Positions 9,128 through 21,455 of a DNA stretch of 64,000 nt are shown one piece after another; within the stretch, counting starts at the first letter, position 1, and each line of letters starts with the position of its first letter. The stretch spans positions 19,898,501-19,962,500 of the forward strand of contig CM065399.1 in assembly GCA_033060915.1 (NCBI GenBank). The letters run 5' to 3'. The notes beneath the pieces are model-generated. The model was given only the letters and a program-made list of their open reading frames with translations. It ran no database searches and was not told the origin of the DNA. This DNA is from Euryodendron excelsum. Its lineage: Eukaryota; Streptophyta; Magnoliopsida; Ericales; Pentaphylacaceae. The translations under genes were made by a program, and so were the position numbers.

Positions 9128-12100
9128 TGTATGCACCCCATTTTTGCCCGCTCGGCAATCTCCAGCCCCGACTGGGTTCACTTTCACACATCACATGCAT
9201 GTTCAGACTCTAAACCGACTTCTAAACTCCAATTTAGTCCACCAGTTGCTTATCAGGCCGTAAGGCCCACTTAAAGCTAAATGACCATTTTGCCCCTAGG
9301 CATCTGAAAGCCCTGGGAACCACACCGGCTCTGGGTATCAAATCTATAACCTCCAAGGGATATTTCTGATAATATCCTCGGCCTTCCAATATATTTCTAG
9401 ATCATTCCAAGTCAGTTTCGGCAAACCTGGTGTAAAATGACCGTTTTGCCCTTAATGGGCCAGTTGCCTTTTCTAACCACACCGCTCTAGGTATCAAACC
9501 GGCCACCTCTTGGGACATTCTAGGTAATGTTTTCAAGCCTCGAGTCTTCTTCCGGGACATTTCAAGTCCATCTTGATAGCTTTCCGACCCGATTGACCAT
9601 TTTGCTCCTAATGGCCTGGTCAACCCCTCCAACACATTTTGACATCATTCTTCAAGTCTATTAACCCCGAGACACTATTCTAAGGGTTCCTGTCCCTTTC
9701 CGGCCTTCTGGGCCATTCTCGGCCCTTTAAATCATTCCTGGATCTTTCGGAGTCACTCCTAGTGAAGCCAAGCTAAAAATTGCATGGTAGTCACTAGTAC
9801 ATATGCCCAAATCTTTTGAAAATACATTGCTTGCCGACCTTAAATGTTTCCTAAGTGGCGCCAAGCCAAAAAATGGCCTGGCGCCACTCCTAGTGGCTCT
9901 AGTAGGATTTTTGGCCTGGCGCTATTACAACTGCGCTAGTTCAGTCTTCTGTCTATAAATACAAAGCCTCCTCCAGCGTGAAAAAAGTCTGCAAACTCAG
10001 TCCAAAAACCCCTATTCTTTGATACACAGAGCTCGTAGCCTCTCCAAACTCCAGTCTCCTTTAGGTTTTCCAAACCCTAGCCTCCATACACAAACCGTAG
10101 TTCCCATACACTCACATACACTCATATACATTCATATACTAGCCTCCAAAGCCTCCATTGAAGACTTAAAGTGCTATAACTCCGAAACTCTCAAAGATCT
10201 GAACAAGTTCTTAAAGATCAAGCTGAAGACCGAAGCAAAGCAAGAAAAACAAAGTAAGCCAAGCAAGCAAATAAACGAAGATACAAGGTAGGCTCTCTAT
10301 TTACATTTCCGCAATTCCCCCCTCTCTTTTTTCTCCTAACCCACTTAGATTTTCTTCTATTTTAATCCCCTATCTTCCCCCCCCCCCCCCCCCCCTCTTT
10401 CTTGCATGCTTGAAGCAAGGGACTCACCGGTTCATGTGTAGGATTAGGCTATTGAAAGTCACTGTGTCGAGGGTTTTCTCTTAGTCTAACTAAAGACCAC
10501 GTGGGTTTGGCCCCCTTGATTATGTAATGAAGCTTTTAACCTTGTATGTTCACGACTCCAACTTGCATTACTTATATCATAATCATGCATCTCTCCAAAA
10601 TCCGTTTTCAAAATTGTATTCAAAACTTGCATCAAAACCGTTTTCAAAATTTACATTAAGATTTTCTTTTTCAAAATTTATTTTCAAAATCAAAATCCTA
10701 AGGTGATTCTAGCCTTTCCATGATTAGGATTACTTTAGAAAAGTGTTACATTTAAAGTGACCAATATGGTCCATATTTTCAAATCATTGTTATTTTCAAA
10801 ACCACAATCCTAGAATGGTTCTAACCTTTTCATAGTTAGAATCGTTTTAGGAAAGTGAGATATTTTTAGAAGTTTGCAAAAGTCCACATTCAAATCATTT
10901 TCAAATCTCTTTTTTTTTTTAAACTTACTTTCCAAAAACCTCTATTTCAAATCCTCTCCAAAATCTCTTTTTACATCTACTTTTCAAAATCTCTTCTCCA
11001 ATATACTTTCTAAAACTCTTTCCAATCTCCTTTCCAAAAATTGCTTTCTAAAACTTCCCTTCACAAAACTCTCTTTCCTAAAATCTATTTCCTAAAAAAA
11101 CTCTTTCCAAAAAATTCCTTTCCAAAACCTCTCTTTTCAAGCGTACTTTCTAAAAACTCCTTTCTAAGATTTCCTTCTAAAAATCTTCCTTTCCAAAAAT
11201 TCACTTTCCTAAAACTCTTTTTTCTTAGAGTCCAAATTAAACCCTAAAGCTATGGTTAGGAAGCCCTAGTTTTCTTTCTAAAAACATAATTTTCAATTTC
11301 CTATTTTCTACATCAAAATCATAAATTTTCAAAACCTATTTTCATAGACTTCCAAATTTAGGATTTCCAAAACTTTATCTTTCCAATTCCATGTTAAATC
11401 CAATATTCCCTTTAAAAAACCAAATCCAATCTCTCCATTTAGGAAACTAGATCCTATCCTCCATTTTTGGAAACAAAATAAAATCATCTCTTTCTTAGAA
11501 ACAAAATCCAAATTTTTCCTAAATCCAATCCTTCCTAATCTCATACATTCCTAAACCTTAAGTTTCTAAAACCTAAACTTTCAAATCTTTCATTAAATTT
11601 TAAGCTTCTTAATCTTTCCTAATTCCACACCTTTCCAAATTTCAACTTTCCAAATCTAAAATTTTCAAAACTTTCTTAAACTCATACCGTTTCTAATTTC
11701 AAGTATTTCTAAAACTCAAACTTCAAATCTTTCTAAATTCAAACCTTTCTTAAACTCAAATATTTTCAAAATTCTAAACTTTCTAAATTCTAAGCTTTCT
11801 AAATTTCAAAACTTTCTAAATTCAAAATTTTCTAAATTCGAAATTTTCCTATTTCAAAACCTTTCTTAAAATGAAACTTTCCTAAACCCAAACCTTTCCT
11901 AAATTGAAACTTTCCTCAAATGAAACTTTCCTAAAACGGAACTTTCCTAATTCAAACCTTTTCTAAATCCAATATTTTCCTAATCTTCCAACTCCAACAT
12001 TTGAGTCAAATCTTTCTTAATCTTAAGTCCCTCCTGAATCCTATCTTTTTGAAGTCTATGTTTTCCAAATCTCAATCTTTTCAAAACAAGTCTAAATCCT

Positions 12101-13032
12101 TCTTCCAAGTTCTATCTTTCCAAATCAAAGTCCAATACATTTAATTCCAAATTCCAACCTCAAATCTTCTATTCTAAGTTCAAATCAAATCAATTTTTCA
12201 AATCAAAATCTCTATTTTCAATCGAATTCTTGTCTGAACTACGACTAACCTGATTCCTAAAAAAATATATGTAGGCAACCCTCATGGGTGCGGTTATAAC
12301 TTTTTTCAAATCTCTAATTCCATAACTCTTCTTAAGTTTCCAATTCTATAATCTATTTCAAGTTTCTAATTCTAAAATCTATTTTTCAATCTATTTCCAA
12401 TTCTTCAATCATTCTTTTAAGTTTCAAATCAAGTCTTTTCAAATCATAAATTTCGTTTCCAAGTCTATTTTTAAAGTTAAACTCTTTTCTTGCACTTGCA
12501 TATCATGCATTATTCTTTTAAAGATGCTTTTCTAAAGGTTGATAGTTTTGGACATATATTAGTTGAAGACTTTAATGGATGAATCTAGGGTGAATAGACA
12601 TGTAAGTACTGCAAAGGCAGAGTAGGGTGATGGCTTAGTGCGTTTTCCCTACACGTAACCAACCTCCGAACTTATATCACTGTTTTCAAGAACCAAATGG
12701 AGTTATTTTCAAAAAAGGGCTTAAATATCTTCAAAGGTTGCCAAACAACCTATTTTCTTAAAAACCCTCTCTTGAGGAAGTATTTTAAAAATCTTTTTGA
12801 AAAACCCTAAGTGTGATCTTTGGATTGTGCTTAGTTTTTAGGTGACCTAACTCACCTTAATCAAGTTAGGTGGCGACTCTAAATTGTTTTTCAAAAGCCC
12901 TTATTCAAAATCAATTTTCAATTCAAACCTAGTTGCACTCATCTTTCTAGGAGGATGAGTTCTAATGAGAGAGTACAATATTTTTCCCGCTTGCGTGTGT
13001 ATTCCTCGAGTGCGAAAAATCTGGGCGCAACA
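9128..13032 (+). mobile_element. Giant solo LTR, copy B (3905 bp)
   Basis: It starts TGTATGCACCCC, ends GGGCGCAACA, and is flanked by CTAAT at 9123-9127 and 13033-13037. It has no internal region. It has the same landmarks as copy A in opposite orientation: TATAAATA at 9954-9961, a poly-C run near 10376-10395, and a degenerate CTTTCCTAAA-type array at 10870-12450. It lacks the hairpin minisatellite and is shorter and more diverged than copies A and C, so it is probably older or another subfamily. Confidence 0.9.
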
Positions 13033-14450
13033 CTAATCTTTCATTGTCGACCTAGGTAGGAATTTGATATCAAACTCTCCCAGCTCTACCCCCCATTTTG
13101 CTAGTCTTCCTAAGAAATCGGTTCTTCTGAGGAGTGACTTAAGCTGACAGTCTGTGAGGACGTTGATGGTATGGGCCCTGAAATAGTGCACCAATTTACG
13201 TGACAGCAATACCAATGCTAGGGCAAGCTTTTTTAGTGGAAGATACCTGCTCTCCACTCCCAAAAGAGTTTTGCTGACATAACAGACTGGCTTTTGCTGT
13301 CTGTCTTGCTGTCAAAGTAAGATGGCATTGACCTCATGGTCTGATACTGTCAGATAGAGATAGAGCTCTCCATGTTTCAGCAGCATAGAAAGTAGAGGTG
13401 GCTGGGCCAGATATTTCTTCAGGTGGGCAAGGGCTTGGTCATAATTAGGTCTCCAGTTGAACTGCTCCTGTTTTTTTAAAAGTTAGAAGAATGGCCGACA
13501 CTTATCTAAAAATCGACTGATTAACCAGTTGAGAGCCGCTGTCATTCCAATCAACTTTTGGACTTCCTTGATGTTCTTCGGGGTCTGGATATTTTGGATT
13601 ATGTTTATTTGATTCGGGTCTACTTCAATCCCCCAGTGTGTAACCAAAAATCCATGAAACTTCCCAAAGCTTACCCCGAACACACACTTAGAGGCATTCG
13701 GCCTTATTTTATAGTTTTTGAGAATGTTGAACACTTCTTTTAAATCGCCTAAGTGCTATCTACCGACCTTGCTTTTGACCACCATATCGTCAATGTACAC
13801 TTCAACAATATTGCCGATATGTTGCTTGAACATTTTGATGACCAATCTCTGATAGGTGGTGCCTGCATTCTTAAGGCCAAAGGGTATTACTTTGTAATAG
13901 AAAATACCCCTTGGGGTGATGAATGCAGTTTTTTCTTAGTCCTCTTCATGGAGCGAGATTTGGTGCTACTTGTAGTAGGCATCTAGGAAATTCATCCTTT
14001 CAAATCCAGCTGTTACATCCATAAGTTGGTCGATCTTTAGAGGGGGGAAAGGATCCTTGGGGCACACTTTATTCAAGTCAGTGAAGTCAACACAAACCCT
14101 CCACTTGTCATTTTTCTTCTTTACCACCACTGTGTTTGAGAGCTAGTGTAGGTAGTAGACTTCCCTTATTGTCTCTACTTTAAGGAGCCTGTCCACTTCT
14201 TTGATCACAACATCAACATGTTGAGTAGTTGCCCTTCTCCCCTTCTGGACCACAGGTTAACACTGCTGGTCCACGCTAAGTTTGTGGCAGGCTATATCTG
14301 GGTCAATCCCCGGTATGTCATAAGGTGTCCAGGCGAACACTTCAATATACTCTTTCAATAGATTGATCAATGATTTCTCCTCAGATATAGATAGAGAGGC
14401 GCCGGGAACAAAGTACTTTTCTTTATTGTGATGATCTATACAAATCTTCT
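13033..14450 (-). pseudogene. Reverse transcriptase and RNase H of Tat-type element (decayed)
   Basis: On the minus strand, RT motifs run from about 14350 down: WRVCVDFTDLNKVCPKD, a FGLKNAGTTYQRL region, the catalytic VYIDDMVV (near 13790), then the palm/connection region with NASKCVFGVSFGKFHGFLV (about 13650). The RT-linked RNase H follows, with LPLKKLALALVLLSRKL and INVLTDCQL (13100-13240). These enzymes copy element RNA to cDNA. Several in-frame stops, many explicable as C-to-T changes, break the frame. It is cut at 13033 by solo LTR B exactly at the TSD CTAAT, and resumes at 9127. Confidence 0.88.
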
Positions 14451-14569
14451 TTAGGTCCTCAATGCTTTATTTTTTGGTAGCAGCCCGACATCATCAATCG
14501 TGGGTATATCTTTGTGAAGTTCCATCATCTGTACCTTACCTATTTTTTCCTTCGTGGCGTATGACGTCA

Positions 14570-14950
14570 GGAAGCACTGCTTAGCTGCTACTTGGTCCCT
14601 TCTTATTTTTCCTACTCCTCCCGGAATCAAAAAATGGATTAGCTATAATAGGACAAAAGTATGGCTTTCATAAGATGCAATCATGTCTGACCCATGATTG
14701 CATTGTAAGGGGAAGGCACATTAACCACCAGGAACTCCGTCTGAATAGTGATCCCTCCTGCAGTAACCGAGATAATTACCTTTCTCAGCGGCTAGACCAG
14801 GTTCAAGCTGAATCCAACCAAGGGGTTCAAAGATGGCTGAAGATCGGCGTCCTTCAGTCCTAACTTCTTAAAGAGATCGTAGAATATGATTTCGAAGGAG
14901 CTTCCTTGATTAATCAACAACCTTTTTACATCACAGTCCCCCAATCATAG
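14570..14950 (-). pseudogene. Aspartic protease region of Tat-type element (decayed)
   Basis: The minus-strand frame shows VKRLLINQGSSFEIIFYDLF followed by KKLGL and PLVGFSLNLV, then VTAGG and VNVPSPYNAIMG. This is the usual Tat protease pattern, with the active-site D-x-G-S written here as NQGS, so the catalytic Asp is lost. It lies between gag and RT, as expected. Stops interrupt it. Confidence 0.7.
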
Positions 14951-15159
14951 CGTTAATACCAATGCGTCATTGTGTGGTAGTTGCACCCCTATCAAGTCAT
15001 CATTGGTGAAGGTTATGACCTCAACATTGCTACCGACCTTTGCCTTTTTGTTTGGAGCTTCCAACTGCATTACCTCCCTAAGTTGTGCTGCTTTTAGATC
15101 TTCGCCTAGTATCTGTGTGGGTCTACAGTTGCTGATTCTGCCAATTCATAGAGGACATT

Positions 15160-16790
15160 GATTACTCAAGCAGGTTCAGTTCTAACTTCCTTCCGTTGAG
15201 CGGCTTCCTGCTTTGTCTACTTGGCCTCCCACTTTGCCTCGGTCAATGTATTAGTCAAGGTGTCTTGCCTTTGCCAATTCTTCCAAGTGGTTCTTAAGAT
15301 TCTAGTAATTCTCCGTCTGATGCCTGTTTTGCCTGTGATAAAAATATAACTTCTTCTGGTCTCGGGTGGCAGGGTCTCCTCTCAGCTTTGGGGGACACTT
15401 GAAGAAGGGCTTGTCTCATATTTGGGGAAAAATCTTGTAAATCAGGTCCTTGAAGACTGTGTTGACCCCTTCTGGAGCTTTCCTTCCTCGATTGTTGTTG
15501 TTGTTTTCCTCACATCTGGGCTTCTTGCTTTCACTCCCATCTTTCTTCTCGGTCTTCTCTCCGACTTTGTCCCACGTCGTACTGTTCAATCCTCAGCATC
15601 AGGTCCTGTATTCTGGTGACTGGTTTCTTTATGAGGTATTGGCTCAACCGGTGTTTTCTAGGAAGACTGTGCAATAGCCAATTGTTCATTGCAATCCTTT
15701 ATTTCGTCATAAGCCTCCCAGTATCTCCTCGCATATGCGCGTAATCCCTCGTCATCTTTTTTCTGCAGGGTCAGCAAGTAGTCCACCTCCTTCGACTATT
15801 TACAGTTTGCTATGAAAAGGTTTGTAAATAGTTAGACAAGTTGTCTCCAGCTTGATACCAATCTTGACTACATCTTGTCAAATTATCGTAGAGCTACCTC
15901 TCTTAGGCTTGAAGGCAAAACTCGGCACATAAGTGAATCGTCATAGCTTTATAGCGCCATCATCTGTTTATAGTACCGAACATGGATATTGGGATCCGCT
16001 TTTCTATCATAAGAAGCAAACTTTGGTGGGGCAAATTTCCTGGGAGGTCGCCATGTCTCAATCTCTTCTATAAAGGGGGTGGAAGCAATCTGGTCTAGGG
16101 CTCTTCTGGCTATATCCTGGGTTGTCCACCTCTTTTGGTGCTTATCTCGGTTGTCGAGCCAGTCTTCCAATCACTTGTCCCAATCTTGCTGCTCTGGCTC
16201 TACCCTTGCCGGGTCTCTTGCTAGTGTCCGATTCCTTCGTGGTTGCCGATCTTCCTATTGGTCCATGTAATACCCTGTACTAGTTGTATAGCTCCCTATT
16301 GCACGTGCAGCTGGGGGGCTTATGTTTCTTGAATTAGTCCTCCTTCTCTGCCACCGATCTGGGGATCTCTCATGTATTCTTCCATCTCATTTGGCAATTG
16401 CTTCCCCCATAGTTTCAATCGTTGATCTGAGGTGGGCAATCTCTTCATGTCACTACTGGATCTCTCGCTCAGTTGTTCGGTGTGATAAATTGCTGAGCAC
16501 GCGGCTGCTGGATGGTGATGGATTCAAGTTCCTGTGGTGATTCATTCGGCGGTTTGGATTTCGGGTATACTACGGAGCCTATGCCAGACCCTTTTGTCCT
16601 TCCGGCTGGTTGCCTCCAAGGAATCGTATCTCTAATTTGATGAAACGTCCTCCTAAAGTTCACACCAGATCATCATCATGCCGACTTGACTGGTGTGTGC
16701 CATCGTGACTACAAAGGTTATGGTTATCATCTAGTTCCTTATTGGTGGGATCAAATCCTCCTCCAAGATAGTTGGTACTCATCGTTGTGT
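15160..16790 (-). pseudogene. gag of Tat-type element (decayed)
   Basis: The best-kept part is 15949-16170 on the minus strand: a basic stretch, then TPFIEEIETWRPPRKF, FASYDRKADPNIHVRYYKQMMAL. This matches the gag of Tat/Athila-type elements, which usually has PF...I......F..P....YDG..DP..H...Y...M. Upstream (16469-16663) is a weakly conserved N-terminal part; downstream (15160-15940) the frame is broken. It would have formed the virus-like particle. It begins soon after the primer-binding site at 16797-16813. Confidence 0.7.
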
Positions 16791-16796
16791 AGACCT

Positions 16797-16813
16797 TCCC
16801 ACAGATAGGGCCA
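16797..16813 (-). promoter_or_regulatory. Primer-binding site of Tat-type element
   Basis: Minus-strand TGGCCCTATCTGTGGGA lies 2 bp from the LTR end. It resembles the TGGCGCCGTCTGTGGGA-type site of Tat elements. I cannot name the tRNA. Confidence 0.5.
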
Positions 16814-16815
16814 AT

Positions 16816-17344
16816 TGTAGGTAAAATTTTTAGGAAGGCCTGGTTGAACTCTTAAACCGTATTGTCAAGCATAAGCAATCTACAAAAGAAGAAGATGATG
16901 AGAATGTCTCGACCCTTTTTGGGCCGAAGGCATTCCGATGATTAAGTTAGCAAGCTTAATCACAATGAATTCAATAAAATATTAGAGAGTTAGAACTCAA
17001 GTGAACGTATCTTACACCTTTAGTGCATTTGGATATTTATAGTTTTCAGAATGTCTTGTTTCCTTTGAGAATTGGAGTAACGTTCCTCCAAGGAATTCTC
17101 ATTAATTGAGTCGGTTTAATGAATTGAATTTATCTTTTACTTGTCCTAATTTACTTAGAAATAGAATTTGTATTACGAACTTCATTAGTCCTAGTACTTT
17201 TTGGATTAGGATCTATGTGTCAGCTACTTTGGGTCCCTACCTCTGATCAGCATAAGCATTGTCCGATAAGTTAGCACTCATGGGCCGACCTCACTGGGCT
17301 AGTCTCTCCTAGTCTTGGGCTTAACTCTTGTTGGACCCATAACA
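16816..17344 (-). mobile_element. 5' LTR of Tat-type element (529 bp)
   Basis: On the minus strand it runs from TGTTATGGGTCC (17344) to TTTTACCTACA (16816), so it has TG...CA ends. It has TATAAATATCC at about 17031-17041 and abuts the primer-binding site and gag. The partner 3' LTR would lie left of the window, so ends and TSD cannot be checked against a second copy. Confidence 0.6.
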
Positions 17345-17869
17345 TTCTTTTGCAAAAATTAAGTTGATCACCTCGGTTTTTGTCCATTACTATTTTTTTT
17401 TTTTTTTGCATTGCTTTAATTTTAAAGTGGCAAGTACTTTCAAATTAGGGCAAATTGTTTTTTCTTTAAGGTTGTAACCTAATATTATGTTTTTAATTTT
17501 ATACTTTTAATTTGCTAAGATTAGAGGTTATACATATATGTATAAACGTACGTTTCAAATATTAAATATAGTATAAGAGTAACACATTTGCTCTTATAAA
17601 GGTATCATTATATTCATAACTTCTATACAAGATATTGAATATCAAAATACTTCACCTACAAATTATATTCTTAAGCTATTTTTTTATTTTATTTTCGTAC
17701 ATAACACGCTATGCATAGCACGGGTTCCCTATTAATTTTAAATTGTTGCAAAAGCATTGCTTGAGTTTCCATAAATAAAAAAAAAAAATAGAGTTTCCAT
17801 AAATAAATAAAAAAATAATGTCTCCTAAGTTCTAATCAACAATTTCTCCATGCATACTATACATAGCCA

Positions 17870-17914
<45 letters not shown>

Positions 17915-18400
17915 ATATGTGTTTGTGTGCGTATGAAAAAGGTGCATCTTGCGGCTGCTCACTGGCTTTCTCTTTCAGACTGCTGTGGAGCGGGAGAATT
18001 GTGCACTGGTAGGATCTTCTATATATCTTCTTAATTTGAATTTCCCTTATAAGTCATACATACAATTGCCAAAATGAAACTTGCAGAAGCAAGAGTGAGC
18101 TGTTGTAAGCTAATGAAAGTGAAACATAATTCAAGAACCTCACATATACACAGATTTGAGCTAATATATATATATATATATCCAGATATCAAATAAAATA
18201 TACGCTAATTGATCAGATACGTGTGAAGTGCTGTGACCGGCCAGTCAGAGGGTGGTACAAAATCTAGCTGACCATTGGAATCAACTACTCAATACACATC
18301 AGTAGAGACAACAGAATGGGTCTGCCAAGGCTCTAATATTTTCTTATCCATTGTCTCCAATAGTGTAATAAACTGAAAGCAGTTGACCACTTAGGCCACC
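17345..18400. other. AT-rich intergenic DNA with microsatellites and one Helitron-like hairpin
   Basis: No gene seen. It has a T run at 17394-17408, (AT)n then (GT)n at 17873-17915, and (AT)n at 18165-18181. At 17704-17735 a hairpin-forming TGCATAGCACGGG followed by TTCCCTATT resembles a Helitron 3' end (hairpin then CTAGT) with a changed terminus. Confidence 0.45.
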
Positions 18401-19562
18401 TGTAGGCGAGTTTTTTTTTCAAAATAAGCTCATTTTTTAAATTTATTCTCAAAATAAAAGATTTTAAAAAATTATTTCCACAATAACCGATATTGGAAAA
18501 TGCAATCCAAAATTGCATTTACCGAAATGGTCTCATAGCGCAAAAAAAACACAATTTCAAATTAGATTTTCTCTAAAAATGCATTTTAAAATTGTATTTT
18601 CTTTAAGGGAGTGAGAGAGAAGATAGAGAGAGTAAGAGAGAGAAAAAGAGAGAGAGAGAGAGAGAGCGCCAGAGAGAGAGTGAGAGAGAGAAAAGGAGAG
18701 AGGTGGCTAGCTCTCTCCCTCCTTTTTCTCTCTAAAACCCTCCCCCCTCTCTCTCTCTCTCTCTCTGCTTTTCTCTCTCTCACTATCTCTTTTCTCTCTC
18801 CTCTCATTCTTTATTTTATTTTTTTGAAATTTTAAAATAAAAATAATAAAATTTTTAAAAGTATTACAATTTTCGTACATATTTTATGTATGCAAGAAAA
18901 TTGTCTTAAAAACTCTAAAAATAAATCTTTCTTATCAAGCCACCTTGTTTTGTTTGGTTAAAAAAATTTATTTTTTGAATTTCCAATAGACTCGTGAGTA
19001 GTATTTTTCTCTGTGATTAAGATTTGATCGCAAACTAGAAAAAAGATTACAGCAAAGGAAAAAAGCTATTCATGGGCCTCTTGGAAACTCAATTACGGAA
19101 AAAAATGCTACTCACGAGTCTATTAAAAACTTAAAAAATAAATCTTTTCAGCTAAACAAAACGAGGTGGCTTGATAAGAAATATTTATTTGCTGAGTTTA
19201 CAAGACAATTTTAACACATATATAAAATATGTACGAAAACTATAATACTTTTAAAATTTTCATTATTTTTATTTTAAAAATTTTTAAAAATAAAATAAAG
19301 AATGAGAGAGAGAGAGAGAGAGAGAGAGAAGGGGAGAGACTTTCTTAAAGAAAACGTAATTTCAAATTACGTTTTCAGAGAAAACCTAGTTTGAAATTGG
19401 GTTTTCTCTGAGCTGTGTAACCATTTCAAAAAATGTAATGTTAGATTGCGTTTTCTTTCAAAATGCAATCCAAGATCGTGTTTTAGGTTATTGTTTAAAA
19501 TTTTTCATTTTGGGAATAAATTTAAAAAATAAAATTATTTTGGGAAAAAACTCCCAATAGGC
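18401..19562. mobile_element. 1.16-kb foldback (long inverted-repeat) element
   Basis: The left arm (18401 to about 19010) and right arm (about 19100-19562) are diverged inverted copies. Matching pairs include GACTCGTGAGTAG with CTACTCACGAGTC, CTTATCAAGCCACCTTGTTTTGTTT with its complement at about 19150-19180, and AAATTTATTCTCAAAATAAAA with its complement near the right end. Both outer ends read roughly GGGAGTTTTTT inward. Arms also contain smaller self-complementary GCAATTTCAAATTGC-like units and GA/CT tracts (18605-18805, 19305-19335). No ORF of note. I see no clear TSD. It could be a non-autonomous TIR transposon or an RNA-hairpin locus. Confidence 0.7.
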
Positions 19563-19748
19563 AAATACTTTTTTTCTTTTGATAAATAAATAAATTTTTT
19601 AAAGAAACAACCTAATCAAAGGCGTAATCCTTGCACATCGAGAGGATACAAAAAAATGCAATCATTTAATCAAGAAATTTTTAGTGCTTCTCGAGCGTCA
19701 AGTGTTTTTACTTCTCCTTTCACATGGGGTGGATCCCTCAGTTTCTAT

Positions 19749-20246
19749 CAGGGGTGGAGGTAGCTCATGCCTAGAGGGGGCACTTGCCCCCCCCCCCCCC
19801 TCTCAACTTTTAAAACTTTTACTTTTACCCACAATTTAAAAATATTTGCATCGTTATCCATTAAAAATGTCTAAATGCCCTCCTAAGATTTTGAAAAGTC
19901 CTATTCTAGCCTACGATTTTAGAAATAATTTTCTCTTTGCCCCTGAAATTTTGAAAAATCACCTATTTTGCCCTCAATTTTACAAATAAATTTTAATTTA
20001 CCACTCAAATTTTTAAAAATATTCTATTTTTACCAATCATTTCACAAAAATTTTCAGTTTTATATTTTGAAAATTTATAGATATCCACCTTAAATATTTA
20101 TTTTGTCCTGAAGTCCCATTTAATAAAAGCTAATATACATTATATATGTATGAAATAAAATGTCCTAATGTTGATTGGAAAGGAAAAAATTTTCTTAGTT
20201 GCCATTAATGGCTGCCTCTCCTGAATTAATTTCCTGCCTCCACCAC
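19749..20246. mobile_element. Possible non-autonomous hAT-like element
   Basis: It starts CAGGGGTGGAGGTAG and ends CTGCCTCCACCAC, giving a short imperfect TIR like many plant hAT termini. It contains a poly-C tract (19789-19802) and repeated TTTTGCCCC-like phrases. The flanking 8 bp share only the last four bases, so the TSD is not convincing. Confidence 0.35.
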
Positions 20247-21455
20247 AACCTATTATATGGGATATTTGACCCTATCTAACAAGAGACCTACCCATTTGCG
20301 ACCAGTCGTGTTGGTCTTCGAGCATTGACTAATTTTTCCATTTGGTCCTATATATAGGTTGCGAACCATCCCATTTATTGAATTCTCTGTGAGGCTAAGT
20401 CGGTTAAATACTTAAAAAAAAAAAAAAAAAACTAAAATGTTGACCGTGCTATGCACGGATTAAAATATTATTTTAAAAATAAAAGTGGTGAAGCACATTC
20501 AGTAGATTACATGCGTATAAATATATACCAGAGTCTATGTACGAATTAAAATATTATTTTAAAAATAAATACTTCGGTAAGAGAATTGATTAAAAAATGT
20601 TGTACTATGGTCCTATGTTAGTAATATTAATATATTATAATATTTTTCAGATAAAAAATGCCTAGACGGAATTAAATTAAACAAAACAATAGATGATTGT
20701 GTCGTGTATTTAAAAATAAAAGTATTCAAAATGCTGAAAATTTCCTGTTAATTTTTGTTGGTTTCCATATGAAGGTTGTGGAAGAGGAGTGGTTAGATTA
20801 AATTTTATGTTACTGATATTAATATACTCTAGTATTTTTTTGGTAAAAAAAATCGTAGACGTATTTAAAATTTGAAAAAAAAAAGATAAGATAAAATAAG
20901 ATGATTGTTATGTGAATATGAAGGAAAAAAAAATCCAAAATCTGACAATTTCCTACGAAGCATGAAATTGAAAAAAAAAATGGATTTAGAAATCCAACAG
21001 GATTAGAGAGAGATTTTAGGAATGAATTTGAATTAAGAAAAACTACAGTAAGCCCGTGCTATACACGAAAACTCTTAAAAAAAGTTACATTATTATAAAA
21101 ATATGTTATAATGATAAATCAACCTGCAGGCTTCTATTTTAAATCAAACCCATTCAAAGAAAAATAATCATATTAATCACCATAAATTGCTATAAAAAAA
21201 AAAAACAAAAAGACTATAAGATACTACCTAAATAACTGTTGCAAATAAAACTGAAACTCATAAACATAAATTCTAAGAGTGATTTAACCCCAAAAAAAAA
21301 TCATTTTTTTTTTTTTTCTAATTTTTCTTCTTTCCATTCATTCTCTGTGAACCCTTCTTCTTCTGATTTTTTCACTCTACCAATGAAGAGTCTCTAATAA
21401 TTCGTGAATCTAGATAACTATATTACTCATTTCTCTTATGTATAGGGAGTATATC
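20247..21455. other. AT-rich intergenic DNA with two Helitron-like 3' hairpins
   Basis: No gene seen. On the minus strand CCGTGCATAGCACGG then TCAACATTTTAGT (20431-20460), and CGTGTATAGCACGGG then CTTACTGTAGT (21042-21070), resemble Helitron ends with a mutated CTAGT. A phrase ATTAAAATATTATTTTAAAA is repeated at about 20460 and 20548. Confidence 0.4.

Noticed and set aside
18586..18835. Open frames rich in Arg/Glu or Ser/Leu in the GA/CT tracts
   Set aside because: Both strands are open only because (GA)n and (CT)n have no stops; no domain and the sequence lies in a foldback arm.
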